Notes under the pieces: model-generated
Told to the model about the DNA's origin: nothing
Seen by the model: the letters and a program-made list of their open reading frames with translations, nothing else
Databases searched by the model: none
Made by a program: the position numbers and the translations under genes
Assembly: GCF_020911925.1 (NCBI RefSeq)
Contig: NZ_CP087134.1
Location: forward strand, 3,472,001 to 3,536,000
Direction: 5' to 3'
From: Flavobacterium cupriresistens
GTDB lineage: Bacteria; Bacteroidota; Bacteroidia; Flavobacteriales; Flavobacteriaceae
DNA length: 64,000 nucleotides
Shown: positions 8,207-16,279 of the stretch, one piece after another
How the letters are laid out: every line of letters begins with the position of its first letter
How positions within the stretch are numbered: the stretch's first letter is position 1

Positions 8207-10408
8207 ATGACATTATCCGTTTGGAGATATGCTCATTTAACTTTGGCGGTATTTTCTTCACTCTTTCTTGTTTTGGCATCGCTTACCGGAGTGGTACTTG
8301 CTGTCGACGCAATAGGGGAGAAAATACCGCCTTATCGTGTAGCTAATTTTGAGAATTTGTCAGTAGCGGAGGTTCTTCCTGCGTTGACTAAAAATTATCT
8401 GGAAGTTAGTGAAATCAGCGTAGATCACAATCAATTTACAACATTAAAAGGTCTTGATGAAGACGGCAACGATGTTGATGCATACATTAATCCTGTTACC
8501 GGCAAAGTGGTAGGGAAAAACCAAAAGAAAAGCGATTTTATACAATGGGTTACTTCACTTCACCGTTCTCTTTTTTTACATGAAGCCGGAAGACTTTTTG
8601 TAGGCGTTAATTCTTTTTTACTTTTTCTGATTGCTATTTCGGGTTCCGTATTAGTGATACAGAGACAAAAAGGAGTACGACGTTTTTTCTCTAAAATTAT
8701 TAAAGACAGTTTTGTACAATATTACCATGTTATCTTAGGAAGACTGATGTTAATTCCTATTTTGATCATGGCACTTTCGGGTACGTATCTTTCAATGCAA
8801 AGATTTAAACTTTTCCCTGAAAACAAAAACGATCAGAAAGAAGTACAAGTTGAAAATAAGACCCTTAAACAGCAGAGCATTGCCGATTTTGAAATTTTCA
8901 AAAAGACTAAACTTTCTGAAGTTCAAAAAATAGAATTCCCTTTTGATACAGAAGATCCCGAAGAAGTTTATGTACTGAAATTAACAGACCGTGAAATACA
9001 GGTAAACCAGTTTACAGGGCAAATTAGTAGTGAAGTACACTATCCAACTACAGTTTTGCTCGAAAACCTGAGCCTTGATCTCCATACCGGAAGAGCAAGT
9101 GCCATTTGGGCAATCGTTTTGGCAATAGCAGCACTAAACATCCTGTTTTTTATTTATTCCGGATTTGCAATTACTTTACGTCGTAGAGAAACCCGAATTA
9201 AAAACAAACACAAAGCAAAAGACAGTCAATTTATTTTACTGGCCGGTTCAGAAAACGGAAGTACATTGCGTTTTGCCAATGCGGTTCATACGCAATTAAT
9301 GACCAACGGTTTCTCTTCTTATTTGGGAGGTTTAAATGAATATGCTCTCTTTTCAAAAGCAGAACATATTATTATTTTTACTTCTACACACGGATTAGGC
9401 GATGCACCTTCAAATGGGACCAAATTTTTGTCCTTGGTAGAACAATACCCACAAGAACAAAAAGTTAATGTTTCAGTAATCGGATTTGGTTCAAAATCAT
9501 ATCCTGATTTCTGCGGTTTTGCTAGAAAAACAGATGAAATTTTGACCACTCAAACCTGGAGCAACCGCTTTTTGGATTTGCATACGATAGATGATAAATC
9601 CCCCGTACAATTTGCGGACTGGGTTAAAAAATGGAATACAAAATCTGAAATTACTTTAGCTACAACACCAGCAACGTATGCTCAAAAGCCAAAAGGTTTA
9701 GAGAAAATGATTGTGTTGGAAAAAACGACAATTTCAGAAACCGATCATACCTTTATGTTGACCTTGCGTGCCGGAATGAGAACAAAATTTACTTCCGGAG
9801 ATTTACTCGCTGTTTATCCTGCGGGAGATGGCAGAGATCGTTTGTATTCGATTGGAAAAAGTAATGGCAATATAAGTCTCGTGGTAAAATTACATCCACA
9901 TGGACTGGGTTCAGGATATTTGTACAATCTTCAGCCGGGTTCGGTTATCAAAGCCCGTGTGATGAAAAATGAAGCTTTCCATTTTCCTAAGAAAGCTACT
10001 GCTGTGGCTATGATTTCAAACGGAACCGGAATTGCACCATTTCTGGGAATGATAGAACAAAATAAGAGCAAGGTAGCCTGTCATTTGTATACAGGTTTTC
10101 GAAATGAAACTGAAACCGTTACCAAACACAAACAGTTTGCAGAAAACCAGATTGAGAAGCAACATTTAAAAGATTTTCATATTGCATTTTCACGCGAACA
10201 AAATCAATGTTATGTGATGGATTTAATACAAAAAGAGACTGAGTTCTTTGCTACTTTATTGCAACAAGGTGGAGTTGTTATGATCTGCGGTTCACTGGTA
10301 ATGCAACAAGATGTTGAAAAAGTACTGGATGCCATTTGCATAGAGAAAAACGGAAATAATCTCGCGTACTACAAAACAAATAAGCAGGTGTTAGCAGATT
10401 GTTATTAA
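8207..10408 (+). CDS. PepSY membrane / flavodoxin / NAD(P)H-flavin reductase fusion
   Basis: 733 residues. The N-terminal PepSY-type membrane half has helices at about 11-33, 131-151, 175-195 and 297-322, with His10, His119, His125, His174 and His293 near helix ends as possible haem ligands. A flavodoxin-like domain follows (about 342-470, LLAGSENGSTLRFANAV and IIIFTSTHGLGDAPSNGT). The C-terminal part is a ferredoxin-NADP reductase-like module (RDRLYSIG for FAD, NGTGIAPF for the nucleotide). The architecture is known from siderophore-iron reductases: cytosolic NAD(P)H feeds FAD, then FMN, then the membrane part and a periplasmic acceptor. The 5-bp gap from the DUF2271 gene makes that protein the likely acceptor. 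Confidence 0.85.
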   Translation: MTLSVWRYAHLTLAVFSSLFLVLASLTGVVLAVDAIGEKIPPYRVANFENLSVAEVLPALTKNYLEVSEISVDHNQFTTLKGLDEDGNDVDAYINPVTGKVVGKNQKKSDFIQWVTSLHRSLFLHEAGRLFVGVNSFLLFLIAISGSVLVIQRQKGVRRFFSKIIKDSFVQYYHVILGRLMLIPILIMALSGTYLSMQRFKLFPENKNDQKEVQVENKTLKQQSIADFEIFKKTKLSEVQKIEFPFDTEDPEEVYVLKLTDREIQVNQFTGQISSEVHYPTTVLLENLSLDLHTGRASAIWAIVLAIAALNILFFIYSGFAITLRRRETRIKNKHKAKDSQFILLAGSENGSTLRFANAVHTQLMTNGFSSYLGGLNEYALFSKAEHIIIFTSTHGLGDAPSNGTKFLSLVEQYPQEQKVNVSVIGFGSKSYPDFCGFARKTDEILTTQTWSNRFLDLHTIDDKSPVQFADWVKKWNTKSEITLATTPATYAQKPKGLEKMIVLEKTTISETDHTFMLTLRAGMRTKFTSGDLLAVYPAGDGRDRLYSIGKSNGNISLVVKLHPHGLGSGYLYNLQPGSVIKARVMKNEAFHFPKKATAVAMISNGTGIAPFLGMIEQNKSKVACHLYTGFRNETETVTKHKQFAENQIEKQHLKDFHIAFSREQNQCYVMDLIQKETEFFATLLQQGGVVMICGSLVMQQDVEKVLDAICIEKNGNNLAYYKTNKQVLADCY

Positions 10409-10475
10409 CCGGAACTCGTTTAATATTTAAATTATTGTTTGTTAGTATTTAATACCCGTTGGGTGCAATTAATTG

Positions 10476-10612
10476 TAACACATAGAGACATAGTTAACAA
10501 AGCTTAGAAAGACGTTTTACTTTGAATAAATCGCATGGCACTATGTGAAAAAAGTGTGATTTTCTTAAAATTTCTCGAATTATAATTTCCAAATCTATGT
10601 TTCTATGTGTTA
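10476..10612. repeat. Interspersed element, family A copy 1
   Basis: 137 bp bounded by TAACACATAGAGACATAG and its near-perfect inverse (17 of 18 positions). It sits between the reductase and apbE genes. Related copies occur at 55961-56089 and 58025-58167, and a disrupted one at 57793-57969. It contains no gene and has the size of a MITE or REP-like element. Confidence 0.8.
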
Positions 10613-10662
10613 AAAAAAATCAGTAACTTAATAATTCAACTCAGGTTATAAGGTTATAAAAT

Positions 10663-11649
10663 ATGATTATGAAATTTAAAAATACTATTCTAATGTCCTT
10701 GATCCTGTTTAGTTTCTGCTGTACAGGGCAAGAGGTAATGCGAAAAAGAACCACTTTATTGATGGGAAGTCGTTTTGATATTACCATTGTAGCGCAGGAT
10801 TCTCTGACCGCCGAAACCCGAATAAACGAAACCATTGCAGAAATTACACGAATAGAAAATCTTATCTCAGATTGGAAATCAGATTCTCAAGTTTCCGAAG
10901 TCAATCAAAATGCCGGTATTCGTGCTGTAAAAGTAGACAAGGAAGTGTTTGATCTTACCAAACGTGCCATCGCAATTTCTAAAATGACAAACGGTGCTTT
11001 TGACATTAGTTTTGCCGCAATGGAAAAGGTGTGGAAATTTGACGGTTCAATGACCGAAATCCCAACTCCTGAACAAATTAAAAAGTCGGTAGAGAAGGTC
11101 GGGTATAAAAACATAGTTTTGGACAGTATTCAATCGACTATTTTCCTCCAATTGCCTGGAATGAAAATCGGTTTTGGATCAATTGGAAAAGGCTACGCAG
11201 CCGATAAAGCCCGTGAAGTTATGGAAGCCAAAGGTATAAAAGCCGGAATTGTAAATGCATCCGGTGATTTGACAACCTGGGGAAAACAACCCAACGGAAA
11301 AGCATGGACGATTGGGATTACAAACCCTTTTGATACCGAGAAGTTTGTTAAAATAGTTCCGTTAAAAAGTGAAGCCGTTACCACATCCGGCGACTATGAA
11401 AAGTTTGTAGAATTAAACGGTAAACGTTATTCACACATTATAAATCCGATTACAGGTTATCCCGCGACCGGATTGGTAAGTGTTACCGTTTTTGGTCCCA
11501 GCGCAGAAATGGCAAATGGATTTAGCACTTCCTTAATTGTTCTAGGAAAAGAATCAGGACTTCAATTAATCAATCAATATCCGGAGTATAGTTGTATGAT
11601 GATTACAGACAAAGGGAAGATTTTCAAATCAAAGAAGTTTAAGCGTTAA
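10663..11649 (+). CDS. apbE: FAD:protein FMN transferase (ApbE family)
   Basis: 328 residues with a hydrophobic N-terminus ending ..FSFCC, which could be a lipoprotein signal. ApbE landmarks are present: MGSRFD, FGSIGKGYAADKA (flavin site), NASGDLTTWG, SGDYEKF and YSHIINPITGYPA. The enzyme uses FAD and Mg2+ to attach FMN to a Thr of periplasmic proteins, here most likely Thr94 of the DUF2271 protein encoded 2.5 kb upstream. Oddly, the usual Asp of the C-terminal AD..(S/T)T metal site is Asn285 (MANGFST). It is separated from the reductase gene by a repeat element, so it may have its own promoter. ATG 10663 and 10669 are both possible starts. Confidence 0.88.
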   Translation: MIMKFKNTILMSLILFSFCCTGQEVMRKRTTLLMGSRFDITIVAQDSLTAETRINETIAEITRIENLISDWKSDSQVSEVNQNAGIRAVKVDKEVFDLTKRAIAISKMTNGAFDISFAAMEKVWKFDGSMTEIPTPEQIKKSVEKVGYKNIVLDSIQSTIFLQLPGMKIGFGSIGKGYAADKAREVMEAKGIKAGIVNASGDLTTWGKQPNGKAWTIGITNPFDTEKFVKIVPLKSEAVTTSGDYEKFVELNGKRYSHIINPITGYPATGLVSVTVFGPSAEMANGFSTSLIVLGKESGLQLINQYPEYSCMMITDKGKIFKSKKFKR

Positions 11650-12081
11650 AAGGCTTTTGAGTCGAGAGAACAATGCTGGTTTATCAATATAATAAGTAAA
11701 TTTTGTCATTGCGGTAAAAGAAATCACACATAGTTTACGTCCAGTTTGTCATTCTGAGGAACGAAGAATCTTCGTTCGCTGAATTGATACTGTTGAACTT
11801 CACTTTACGGATTATCTGATGAAGATTCTTCGTTCCTCAGAATGACAAAATTGCGGAAAATAGAAACGGAGTTTCTTGTATGATTTCTCGTACCTCGAAA
11901 TGAACAATAAAAGAGACAACAAAATAGGTAGGCTTTCATAATAAATTTAGAGACAGTCGATTTTGTTTTTATATGTTTTGTTTGCTCATTGTTGAAGGTT
12001 CGAAGTCGGAGATATTCGTCAGCACTTCTATGTTTTAAGGAAGACTTTGGAAATTAGAAGACTTTGACTTGCATAATAGTT
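11650..12081. other. Convergent intergenic gap holding element D
   Basis: 432 bp between the apbE stop and the last gene of the island. Beyond the family D hairpin it has a second weak dyad near 11850-11910 and, around 12000-12060, a stretch resembling the spacer sequence of the island. No gene seen. Confidence 0.6.
11745..11849. repeat. Interspersed inverted repeat, family D
   Basis: Two perfect 28-bp arms (11745-11772 and 11822-11849, beginning TTTGTCATTCTGAGGAACGA) flank a 49-base loop. Transcribed, it would form a very stable hairpin. It lies between apbE (+) and the small-gene island (-), that is, between convergent transcripts, where it could also act as a two-way terminator. Confidence 0.85.
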
Positions 12082-12555
12082 TTATTCTTTTGTAATATCT
12101 ATAATTGAATTAATTTTATATATTTCTCCGTTTTTTATTAAGTTAATTTGAAGTTGTATATCCTTTTTAACAATTTTTTGGGGTGATACAGGGTTCGAAT
12201 CAACTATAAATGAAACATTATAACTATTTTGAGTCTTTAAATTTTTAATTATTCTCATTGTATTTAATGACTTCGTATCGACCTCCCAATAATTTGTAAA
12301 TAAGTCATGACCATCTTCATACCATTGTTTGTATTCTAGAATCACTTTTTTAGTGCAATATTTTTTTTGAAGTAAGCTTAATTCTACTAATTGCTCTTTT
12401 TTAAAAGGAAAATAACTTTTACTTATTATTTTGGTATAGCTTGAATAGAACTCTTTTAATGTGTTTGAAATTTGTTGGTCTTTAGTAATCTCTTGGGCAT
12501 CACATCTATTTGAAATATGGAAACTAATTAAGATTAATAATAAATATTTTTTCAC
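12082..12555 (-). CDS. Secreted small protein, DUF3828/NTF2-like, possible immunity protein
   Basis: 157 residues from a GTG at 12555, signal peptide about 1-20 (..NRCDAQ). The mature part begins with a helix (ISNTLKEFYSSYTKIIS) and ends in beta strands (DIQLQINLIKNGEIYKINSIID), a pattern seen in DUF3828/NTF2-like periplasmic proteins, some of which are type VI immunity proteins. The assignment is tentative. Its GTG overlaps by 4 bases (GTGA) the stop of an open frame that runs out of the island repeat at 12646-12717. Last gene of the island. Function otherwise unknown. Confidence 0.6.
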   Translation of the reverse strand: MKKYLLLILISFHISNRCDAQEITKDQQISNTLKEFYSSYTKIISKSYFPFKKEQLVELSLLQKKYCTKKVILEYKQWYEDGHDLFTNYWEVDTKSLNTMRIIKNLKTQNSYNVSFIVDSNPVSPQKIVKKDIQLQINLIKNGEIYKINSIIDITKE

Positions 12556-12712
12556 GAGATTTTTTTAAAATTTGTATAATAATTTAATGATTGGTTATCT
12601 CTTTTGTATTCGATAAATTTTGAAAAAAGGTTTATTCTTTTTATAATCCCAGCTCTCCTAAAAGTCCAGTACACGCTGGACAAATATGTCTCTGACTTTG
12701 CGTTTTTTACAA
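12552..12712 (-). pseudogene. Open frame through island repeat R1, possible toxin C-terminal remnant
   Basis: In one frame the repeat reads NAKSETYLSSVYWTFRRAGI and continues about 35 more codons to a TGA that overlaps the GTG of the next gene. Copies R2 and R6 give similar readings (RSVYWALRSAGI, SISSTLREAGL). No start codon or domain is evident, so it is at best a fragment. An open frame of this size in AT-rich DNA is not rare. Confidence 0.3.
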
Positions 12713-12717
12713 ATATA
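12646..12717 (-). repeat. Island spacer repeat R1
   Basis: About 72 bp. On the minus strand it has the conserved blocks CGCAAAGTCAGAGACAT, then CAGCGTGTACTGGAC, then TTAGGAGAGCTGG. It lies directly upstream of the 12082-12555 gene. Best-preserved copy together with R4. Confidence 0.75.
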
Positions 12718-12886
12718 TCTTATTACAATCTTAATCTTTCCAAAATCTTTGACTTTAGACGGCTTTTCGTGAAGAACTGTTAGTGGAGAGAAGAGAGTTC
12801 GAAGTCAGAGACGTTCACACAATATTAAGTTTTTTAACGAACACTTTGCAGAACTGAGGTTATTATTAACCTAAACTATGAAAGTA

Positions 12887-13318
12887 TTACATTTTTATTT
12901 TTTCATCATATCTGTTATATTTATAAATCTTTAAAATCTCCTCAAGATATTGCGCAACAATTGTATCATCAAATCTGGATGATAGGAAATCAGATATAAC
13001 GACTATGTTTTTTGAAAAAGATCGTAAGTCTATGATTTGAAATTTATCTTTATCTTTTAAAACAATATATGTAGATGATGGACTTTTATTTGTAAACAAT
13101 CTGTAAATACCTTTAGTGTTATATTTAAGTTCATTATTGTTGATTAATTCACGTATCGAAAAAGTTATCATTGGAAGCTCGATATCCATTTCTTTCTTTT
13201 CAAGTAAAAATTTTTTAGATGCATCCAATATTTCTTGCGTTTGCTTTGTATTAGCAAATTCTTGTGAAAACATGCTATTTCCAAGTAACATTAGAAGAAT
13301 TAAGAATTTTGTTTTCAT
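12887..13318 (-). CDS. Small secreted protein of unknown function (island)
   Basis: 143 residues with a Sec signal (MKTKFLILLMLLGNSMFSQ). The mature region is a mixed alpha/beta stretch (EILDASKKFLLEKKEMD, STYIVLKDKDKFQIIDLRSF) with no Cys and no motif that I recognise. A periplasmic location fits an immunity protein against a periplasm-acting toxin, but that is inference from the island context. Spacer repeat R2 lies 66 bp upstream of the start and a degraded stretch follows the stop. Confidence 0.6.
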   Translation of the reverse strand: MKTKFLILLMLLGNSMFSQEFANTKQTQEILDASKKFLLEKKEMDIELPMITFSIRELINNNELKYNTKGIYRLFTNKSPSSTYIVLKDKDKFQIIDLRSFSKNIVVISDFLSSRFDDTIVAQYLEEILKIYKYNRYDEKIKM

Positions 13319-13383
13319 AGATTATTATTATCTTTTAGTTCTTTAGCTATTTAACATCGCGTTTCAGTTGGAACAGTTTCCTT

Positions 13384-13470
13384 ATTCCAGCACTCCTAAG
13401 TGCCCAATACACGCTACGGAAATGGCCCTTATTTTATGTTTTTTACAAATGTCTCTGATTTTGCGTTTTT
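13384..13470 (-). repeat. Island spacer repeat R2
   Basis: About 87 bp. Minus strand carries CGCAAAATCAGAGACATTTG, a 20-base insertion relative to R1, then GTAGCGTGTATTGGGC and TTAGGAGTGCTGGAAT. It precedes the 12887-13318 gene. Confidence 0.7.
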
Positions 13471-13541
13471 TTATGATAATGATTAATCCTGTCAAAGTCT
13501 CGGATATTTTTCTTAGACTTCCATTACCTTAAAACTCTTAA

Positions 13542-13928
13542 TCATTTTTTTAAATAAGACTGCCTGCTTGGGCTTGGTTCGTTTGATATTGCATTCGTAT
13601 CAACTATAATTTTGAATTCATCGATTGTGTTTTTAATTATTAAAGGGGCATCGTAAATTTTCGGTTTGCCATAAAAAAATAAAGTAACGGTATAGTTTGC
13701 AAAATGAAGATCTTTTAGGTTTGTTGAATTAACAATTGTATCGCTTTTGTCATTTATTGAATCATACAGTAGTACATAGTCAGCACTAGTTGAAGCAACA
13801 TTTGAATAATAAAACCATTCTATAATCTTCTTTTTTGCTTTTATTTCTTTCAAATACAGACGATCTTCTTGTAATTTATTAGCACAACCAAAAGTTATAA
13901 CAGGTATAAAGATTAAAAAATTTCTCAT
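13542..13928 (-). CDS. Small lipoprotein of unknown function (island)
   Basis: 128 residues with a short lipoprotein signal (FIPVITFGC, Cys15). The rest has a charged helix (LYLKEIKAKKKIIEWFYYS) followed by beta strands (ADYVLLYDSIND, NYTVTLFFYGKPKIYDAPLII) and a polar tail. No family recognised. Spacer repeat R3 sits just upstream of its ATG. Cell-envelope immunity protein is the favoured guess from context. Confidence 0.6.
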   Translation of the reverse strand: MRNFLIFIPVITFGCANKLQEDRLYLKEIKAKKKIIEWFYYSNVASTSADYVLLYDSINDKSDTIVNSTNLKDLHFANYTVTLFFYGKPKIYDAPLIIKNTIDEFKIIVDTNAISNEPSPSRQSYLKK

Positions 13929-13965
13929 TCTTTGTAAAATTGTTTGTAATATTCAAAATAAATGT

Positions 13966-14030
13966 AAGCCGGGCTCCTTTAAGAGTTCAGTGTAAATGTC
14001 CATGACATTGCGCTTTTTTTTACAAATATA
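13966..14030 (-). repeat. Island spacer repeat R3 (degenerate)
   Basis: About 65 bp; minus strand GCGCAATGTCATGGACATTT, then ACTGAACTCTTAAAGGAGCC. It aligns with R1 with several substitutions and small indels. Upstream of the 13542-13928 gene. Confidence 0.6.
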
Positions 14031-14129
14031 TCCAGTTCTTTAATCATTTACCATTGAAATGTTGAGGATACTAAGTTGAAGGCATTTGTCGCAATATTTC
14101 ATTAGAATTCCTGGAAAAATAGGGGTTAT

Positions 14130-14480
14130 TTACTTTCTAGATAACATTCCTTTTTTATTTATAATAAAAAGCTTTTTCCCTTTTATTAAATATTTATCCA
14201 CACCATACTCATCAGAATTTTTAATTTTTGGACTTAAACTGTCCATTGATTCATTAAAAAAATCGGAAGTCAAAATCAAAGTATCAGAGTTCACTTTCCA
14301 CTTTCCCATTATTGCTTGATCATAGTATCTAAAATTATAAATAAAGCTTTTATCTCTATTTAGCCTTAAGCTAATTTCCGATTTTCCATAGAGTGTACAG
14401 GTACTAAAATAAGTATTCGGCTTTATTGATTTGCAACAAACAAATAAACCGAAAAGTAAAAATATAGGTGTTTTTTTCAT
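14130..14480 (-). CDS. Small lipoprotein, lipocalin-like size (island)
   Basis: 116 residues, signal LLFGLFVCC with Cys at about 15-16. The mature part is all beta-like (SEISLRLNRDKSFIYNFRYY, GKWKVNSDTLILTSDFF, YLIKGKKLFIINKKG), like short copy-resistance or lipocalin-type lipoproteins of Bacteroidota. No catalytic residues. Its ATG overlaps by one base (TAATG) the stop of a 53-codon open frame that fills the gap to the next gene upstream. Function unknown. Confidence 0.6.
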   Translation of the reverse strand: MKKTPIFLLFGLFVCCKSIKPNTYFSTCTLYGKSEISLRLNRDKSFIYNFRYYDQAIMGKWKVNSDTLILTSDFFNESMDSLSPKIKNSDEYGVDKYLIKGKKLFIINKKGMLSRK

Positions 14481-14641
14481 TATCCTCTTGTATAGTAAGT
14501 TCTTGCGTCAATTCTAATCGCATGCCCAATTTTATTTGCAACATTTTGCAAATTCAGCTGTTGATTTAACGAACCAATTATACTACTGGTCGGTTGTACA
14601 TTGTTAAAATAATATGGTCTACTTTTTTGATTTTCGATCAA
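14480..14641 (-). pseudogene. 53-codon open frame abutting an island gene, possible toxin tip remnant
   Basis: Stop-to-stop frame that ends NKIGHAIRIDARTYYTRG and whose TAA overlaps the ATG of the 14130-14480 gene. It overlaps the 3' end of the 14619-15002 gene. No upstream start. The basic, aromatic C-terminus resembles the end of nuclease-type toxin tips, but no family could be named. Listed because the whole gap is coding-like in this one frame. Confidence 0.3.
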
Positions 14642-15002
14642 TCAGACCTTGATAATGCGCCTCATAATCAAATACTTGTTTTAGCAGTGTATCTTTGTAT
14701 AAATAAATAGTTGCCTGCCCTTTATTCTTTACTATGGAATCTCCAATTGCTACTCCATCCCAAAAACTATTTACGACAGGATTACTTGAATTACTTGTAA
14801 ATTTTAGCATTGGAGTACAATGCTGTGATGAATCAATAAATTTTTCAATCACAATACCTGAAAATGATTCTTCTTTTCTGTTTTCAAGTGCTTTTTTGTA
14901 AAAAGCTTCATTATTTGAGAAATAATTAGCTAAAAAAATAACTACGATTACTAGAAGGGCTAAAACAATTACTCTAAATATATTTTCTTTGTTTTTTAAC
15001 AT
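14619..15002 (-). CDS. Small single-helix membrane protein (island)
   Basis: 127 residues. One N-terminal membrane helix (about 10-27, VIVLALLVIVVIFLANYF) and a soluble outer domain with beta strands (SFSGIVIEKFIDSSQHC, GQATIYLYKDTLLKQVF). The IVIEKFID..H..P.L.F pattern recurs in small flavobacterial orphan proteins beside toxin genes, as far as I recall; this is weak evidence. R4 precedes the start by about 18 bp. Confidence 0.6.
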   Translation of the reverse strand: MLKNKENIFRVIVLALLVIVVIFLANYFSNNEAFYKKALENRKEESFSGIVIEKFIDSSQHCTPMLKFTSNSSNPVVNSFWDGVAIGDSIVKNKGQATIYLYKDTLLKQVFDYEAHYQGLIDRKSKK

Positions 15003-15020
15003 CTTAATTTATTTTAAAAA

Positions 15021-15090
15021 TTCCAAATCAAGATCTCCTAAAGAGCCCAGTATAAGCTGCGCCAAATATCTCTGACTTTGCGTTTTTTAT
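15021..15090 (-). repeat. Island spacer repeat R4
   Basis: About 70 bp; minus strand ACGCAAAGTCAGAGATATTT, then GCAGCTTATACTGGGCTCTT and TAGGAGATCTTG. It begins 6 bp after the stop of the 15096-15575 gene and ends just before the start of the 14619-15002 gene, so it fills the whole spacer. Confidence 0.75.
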
Positions 15091-15095
15091 CTTTT

Positions 15096-15575
15096 TCATC
15101 CCTTATGTAATTCCAAACCTTGCAGGTTATTGGCCTCATATAACTCAAATCCAGCCTCAGTGCATATTTCAACGAAGGGATGACGGATAATACATCGTTC
15201 GAGATCAAGATAATTCATGACTCTGTTTTCCTTTGCAGGCTCACTGATCCAAGTTAGCTTAAAGCGGTACGTATTGCCAACCATCACTTTTGGTAAATTG
15301 GCATTATTAGTTTTAGAAGTAGTAGAAGGGACTATTGGTTTTATGGGCGATATAATTTTATATCCAATATTATTTTTAATTCCTTTAGCATAAATAAGAT
15401 AATAATTTTTAAAATTATCAATTTTGATGATTTTACATTCTGTTAAAGAACAATCATCCGTTTCGCTAACAGGACTTAAAGCGGGATTTTTGTGTCCTCC
15501 GCAACTACAAAATATAGTTATCATAAAAAGTAAGATAGTGGTCTTCTTTATTTTAATTATCAAGCTGTATTCCAT
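15096..15575 (-). CDS. Small lipoprotein of unknown function (island)
   Basis: Up to 159 residues. The lipoprotein signal is ..ILLFMITIFCSC; the N-terminal MEYSLI may be upstream of the real start. The mature part carries a beta-rich domain with LTECKIIKIDNFKNYYLIYA, KVMVGNTYRFKLTWI and a conserved-looking Cys (LERCIIRH, VEICTEAG). No family recognised. A truncated signal-peptide gene (15635-15712) lies directly upstream, so an older occupant of this slot appears to have been lost. Confidence 0.6.
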   Translation of the reverse strand: MEYSLIIKIKKTTILLFMITIFCSCGGHKNPALSPVSETDDCSLTECKIIKIDNFKNYYLIYAKGIKNNIGYKIISPIKPIVPSTTSKTNNANLPKVMVGNTYRFKLTWISEPAKENRVMNYLDLERCIIRHPFVEICTEAGFELYEANNLQGLELHKG

Positions 15576-15634
15576 TTATAAAAAAATCTGTTGTTGTATT
15601 TGTTGTATCATGAGGTGTAGTAGGCCTTGAACAG

Positions 15635-15712
15635 TTATAGGTGAATATATTTGACTACAGCTGCCGTTGTTATTGAAAGAAGGACTAGTTTTAAAATCTT
15701 TTTATGTTTCAT
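15635..15712 (-). pseudogene. Truncated 25-residue signal-peptide remnant (island)
   Basis: ATG at 15712 gives MKHKKILKLVLLSITTAAVV then KYIHL and a stop. It looks like the start of a secreted protein gene cut off after the signal. It is preceded by an open frame reading from repeat R5 (..LRRVETVYNNPYEIQSSVF..) that ends in the overlapping TGA (ATGA). Confidence 0.4.
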
Positions 15713-15790
15713 TCTCTTCTTTTTTCTCTTCTTTAAAAGGATCTATAAATACACTACTTTGTATCTCATATGGATTATTATAAACAGTCT

Positions 15791-15848
15791 CGACTCTCCT
15801 AAGAGTTCAATACCTTCTGCGAGAACGTCTCCGGCTTTGTGGTTTTTT
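15791..15848 (-). repeat. Island spacer repeat R5
   Basis: About 58 bp; minus strand CACAAAGCCGGAGACGTTCT, then AAGGTATTGAACTCTTAGGA, GAGTCG. It overlaps the last 14 codons of the 15807-16250 gene, whose basic C-terminus (PQSRRRSRRRY) is therefore repeat-derived. Confidence 0.65.
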
Positions 15849-16250
15849 AGTGTTTCGGACCAGCTTGATTAGGTACAACCAAGGGATAAGTGAGATTAAT
15901 AATAAAATCCCCAAAAGATATATCTTTCCATAATTGAGGATTTTAACGGGGTAAATAAAAAGAGCTCTGTTTTTATCGTGCACCACTTTTATTTTGCTTT
16001 TTACAGGGTATTTAATACAAGTGCCATAATCTAATTTGACACTATATACTTCATTACCTTCTTTTATCGATATTCCTGAAGCAAGTTTAGTATATGATCT
16101 GCAACTTTGACTTATTACTACTTTTTCGACTAAGACACCATTTTTAATACTCTTCTCATATTGAAAGAAGTTGAAAATCATATACATAATCCCGACAAAC
16201 AAGCCTGTAATCGCATAAATTTGGTATTTTGAATAAAATTTATTTTTCAT
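15807..16250 (-). CDS. Two-helix membrane protein, DUF3592-like (island)
   Basis: 147 residues with membrane helices at about 11-28 and 108-130. Between them is a periplasmic domain with VLVEKVVISQSCRSY and KSKIKVVHDKNRALF, like the short DUF3592-type proteins often found as orphans near toxin genes. The final Arg-rich stretch is translated from spacer repeat R5, so the original stop was probably lost. The ATG overlaps by 11 bases a frame leaving repeat R6. Role unknown; membrane-type immunity protein is an inference. Confidence 0.6.
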   Translation of the reverse strand: MKNKFYSKYQIYAITGLFVGIMYMIFNFFQYEKSIKNGVLVEKVVISQSCRSYTKLASGISIKEGNEVYSVKLDYGTCIKYPVKSKIKVVHDKNRALFIYPVKILNYGKIYLLGILLLISLIPWLYLIKLVRNTKKPQSRRRSRRRY

Positions 16251-16279
16251 TTAATACTTTTCTTGGATATAAATTACTG

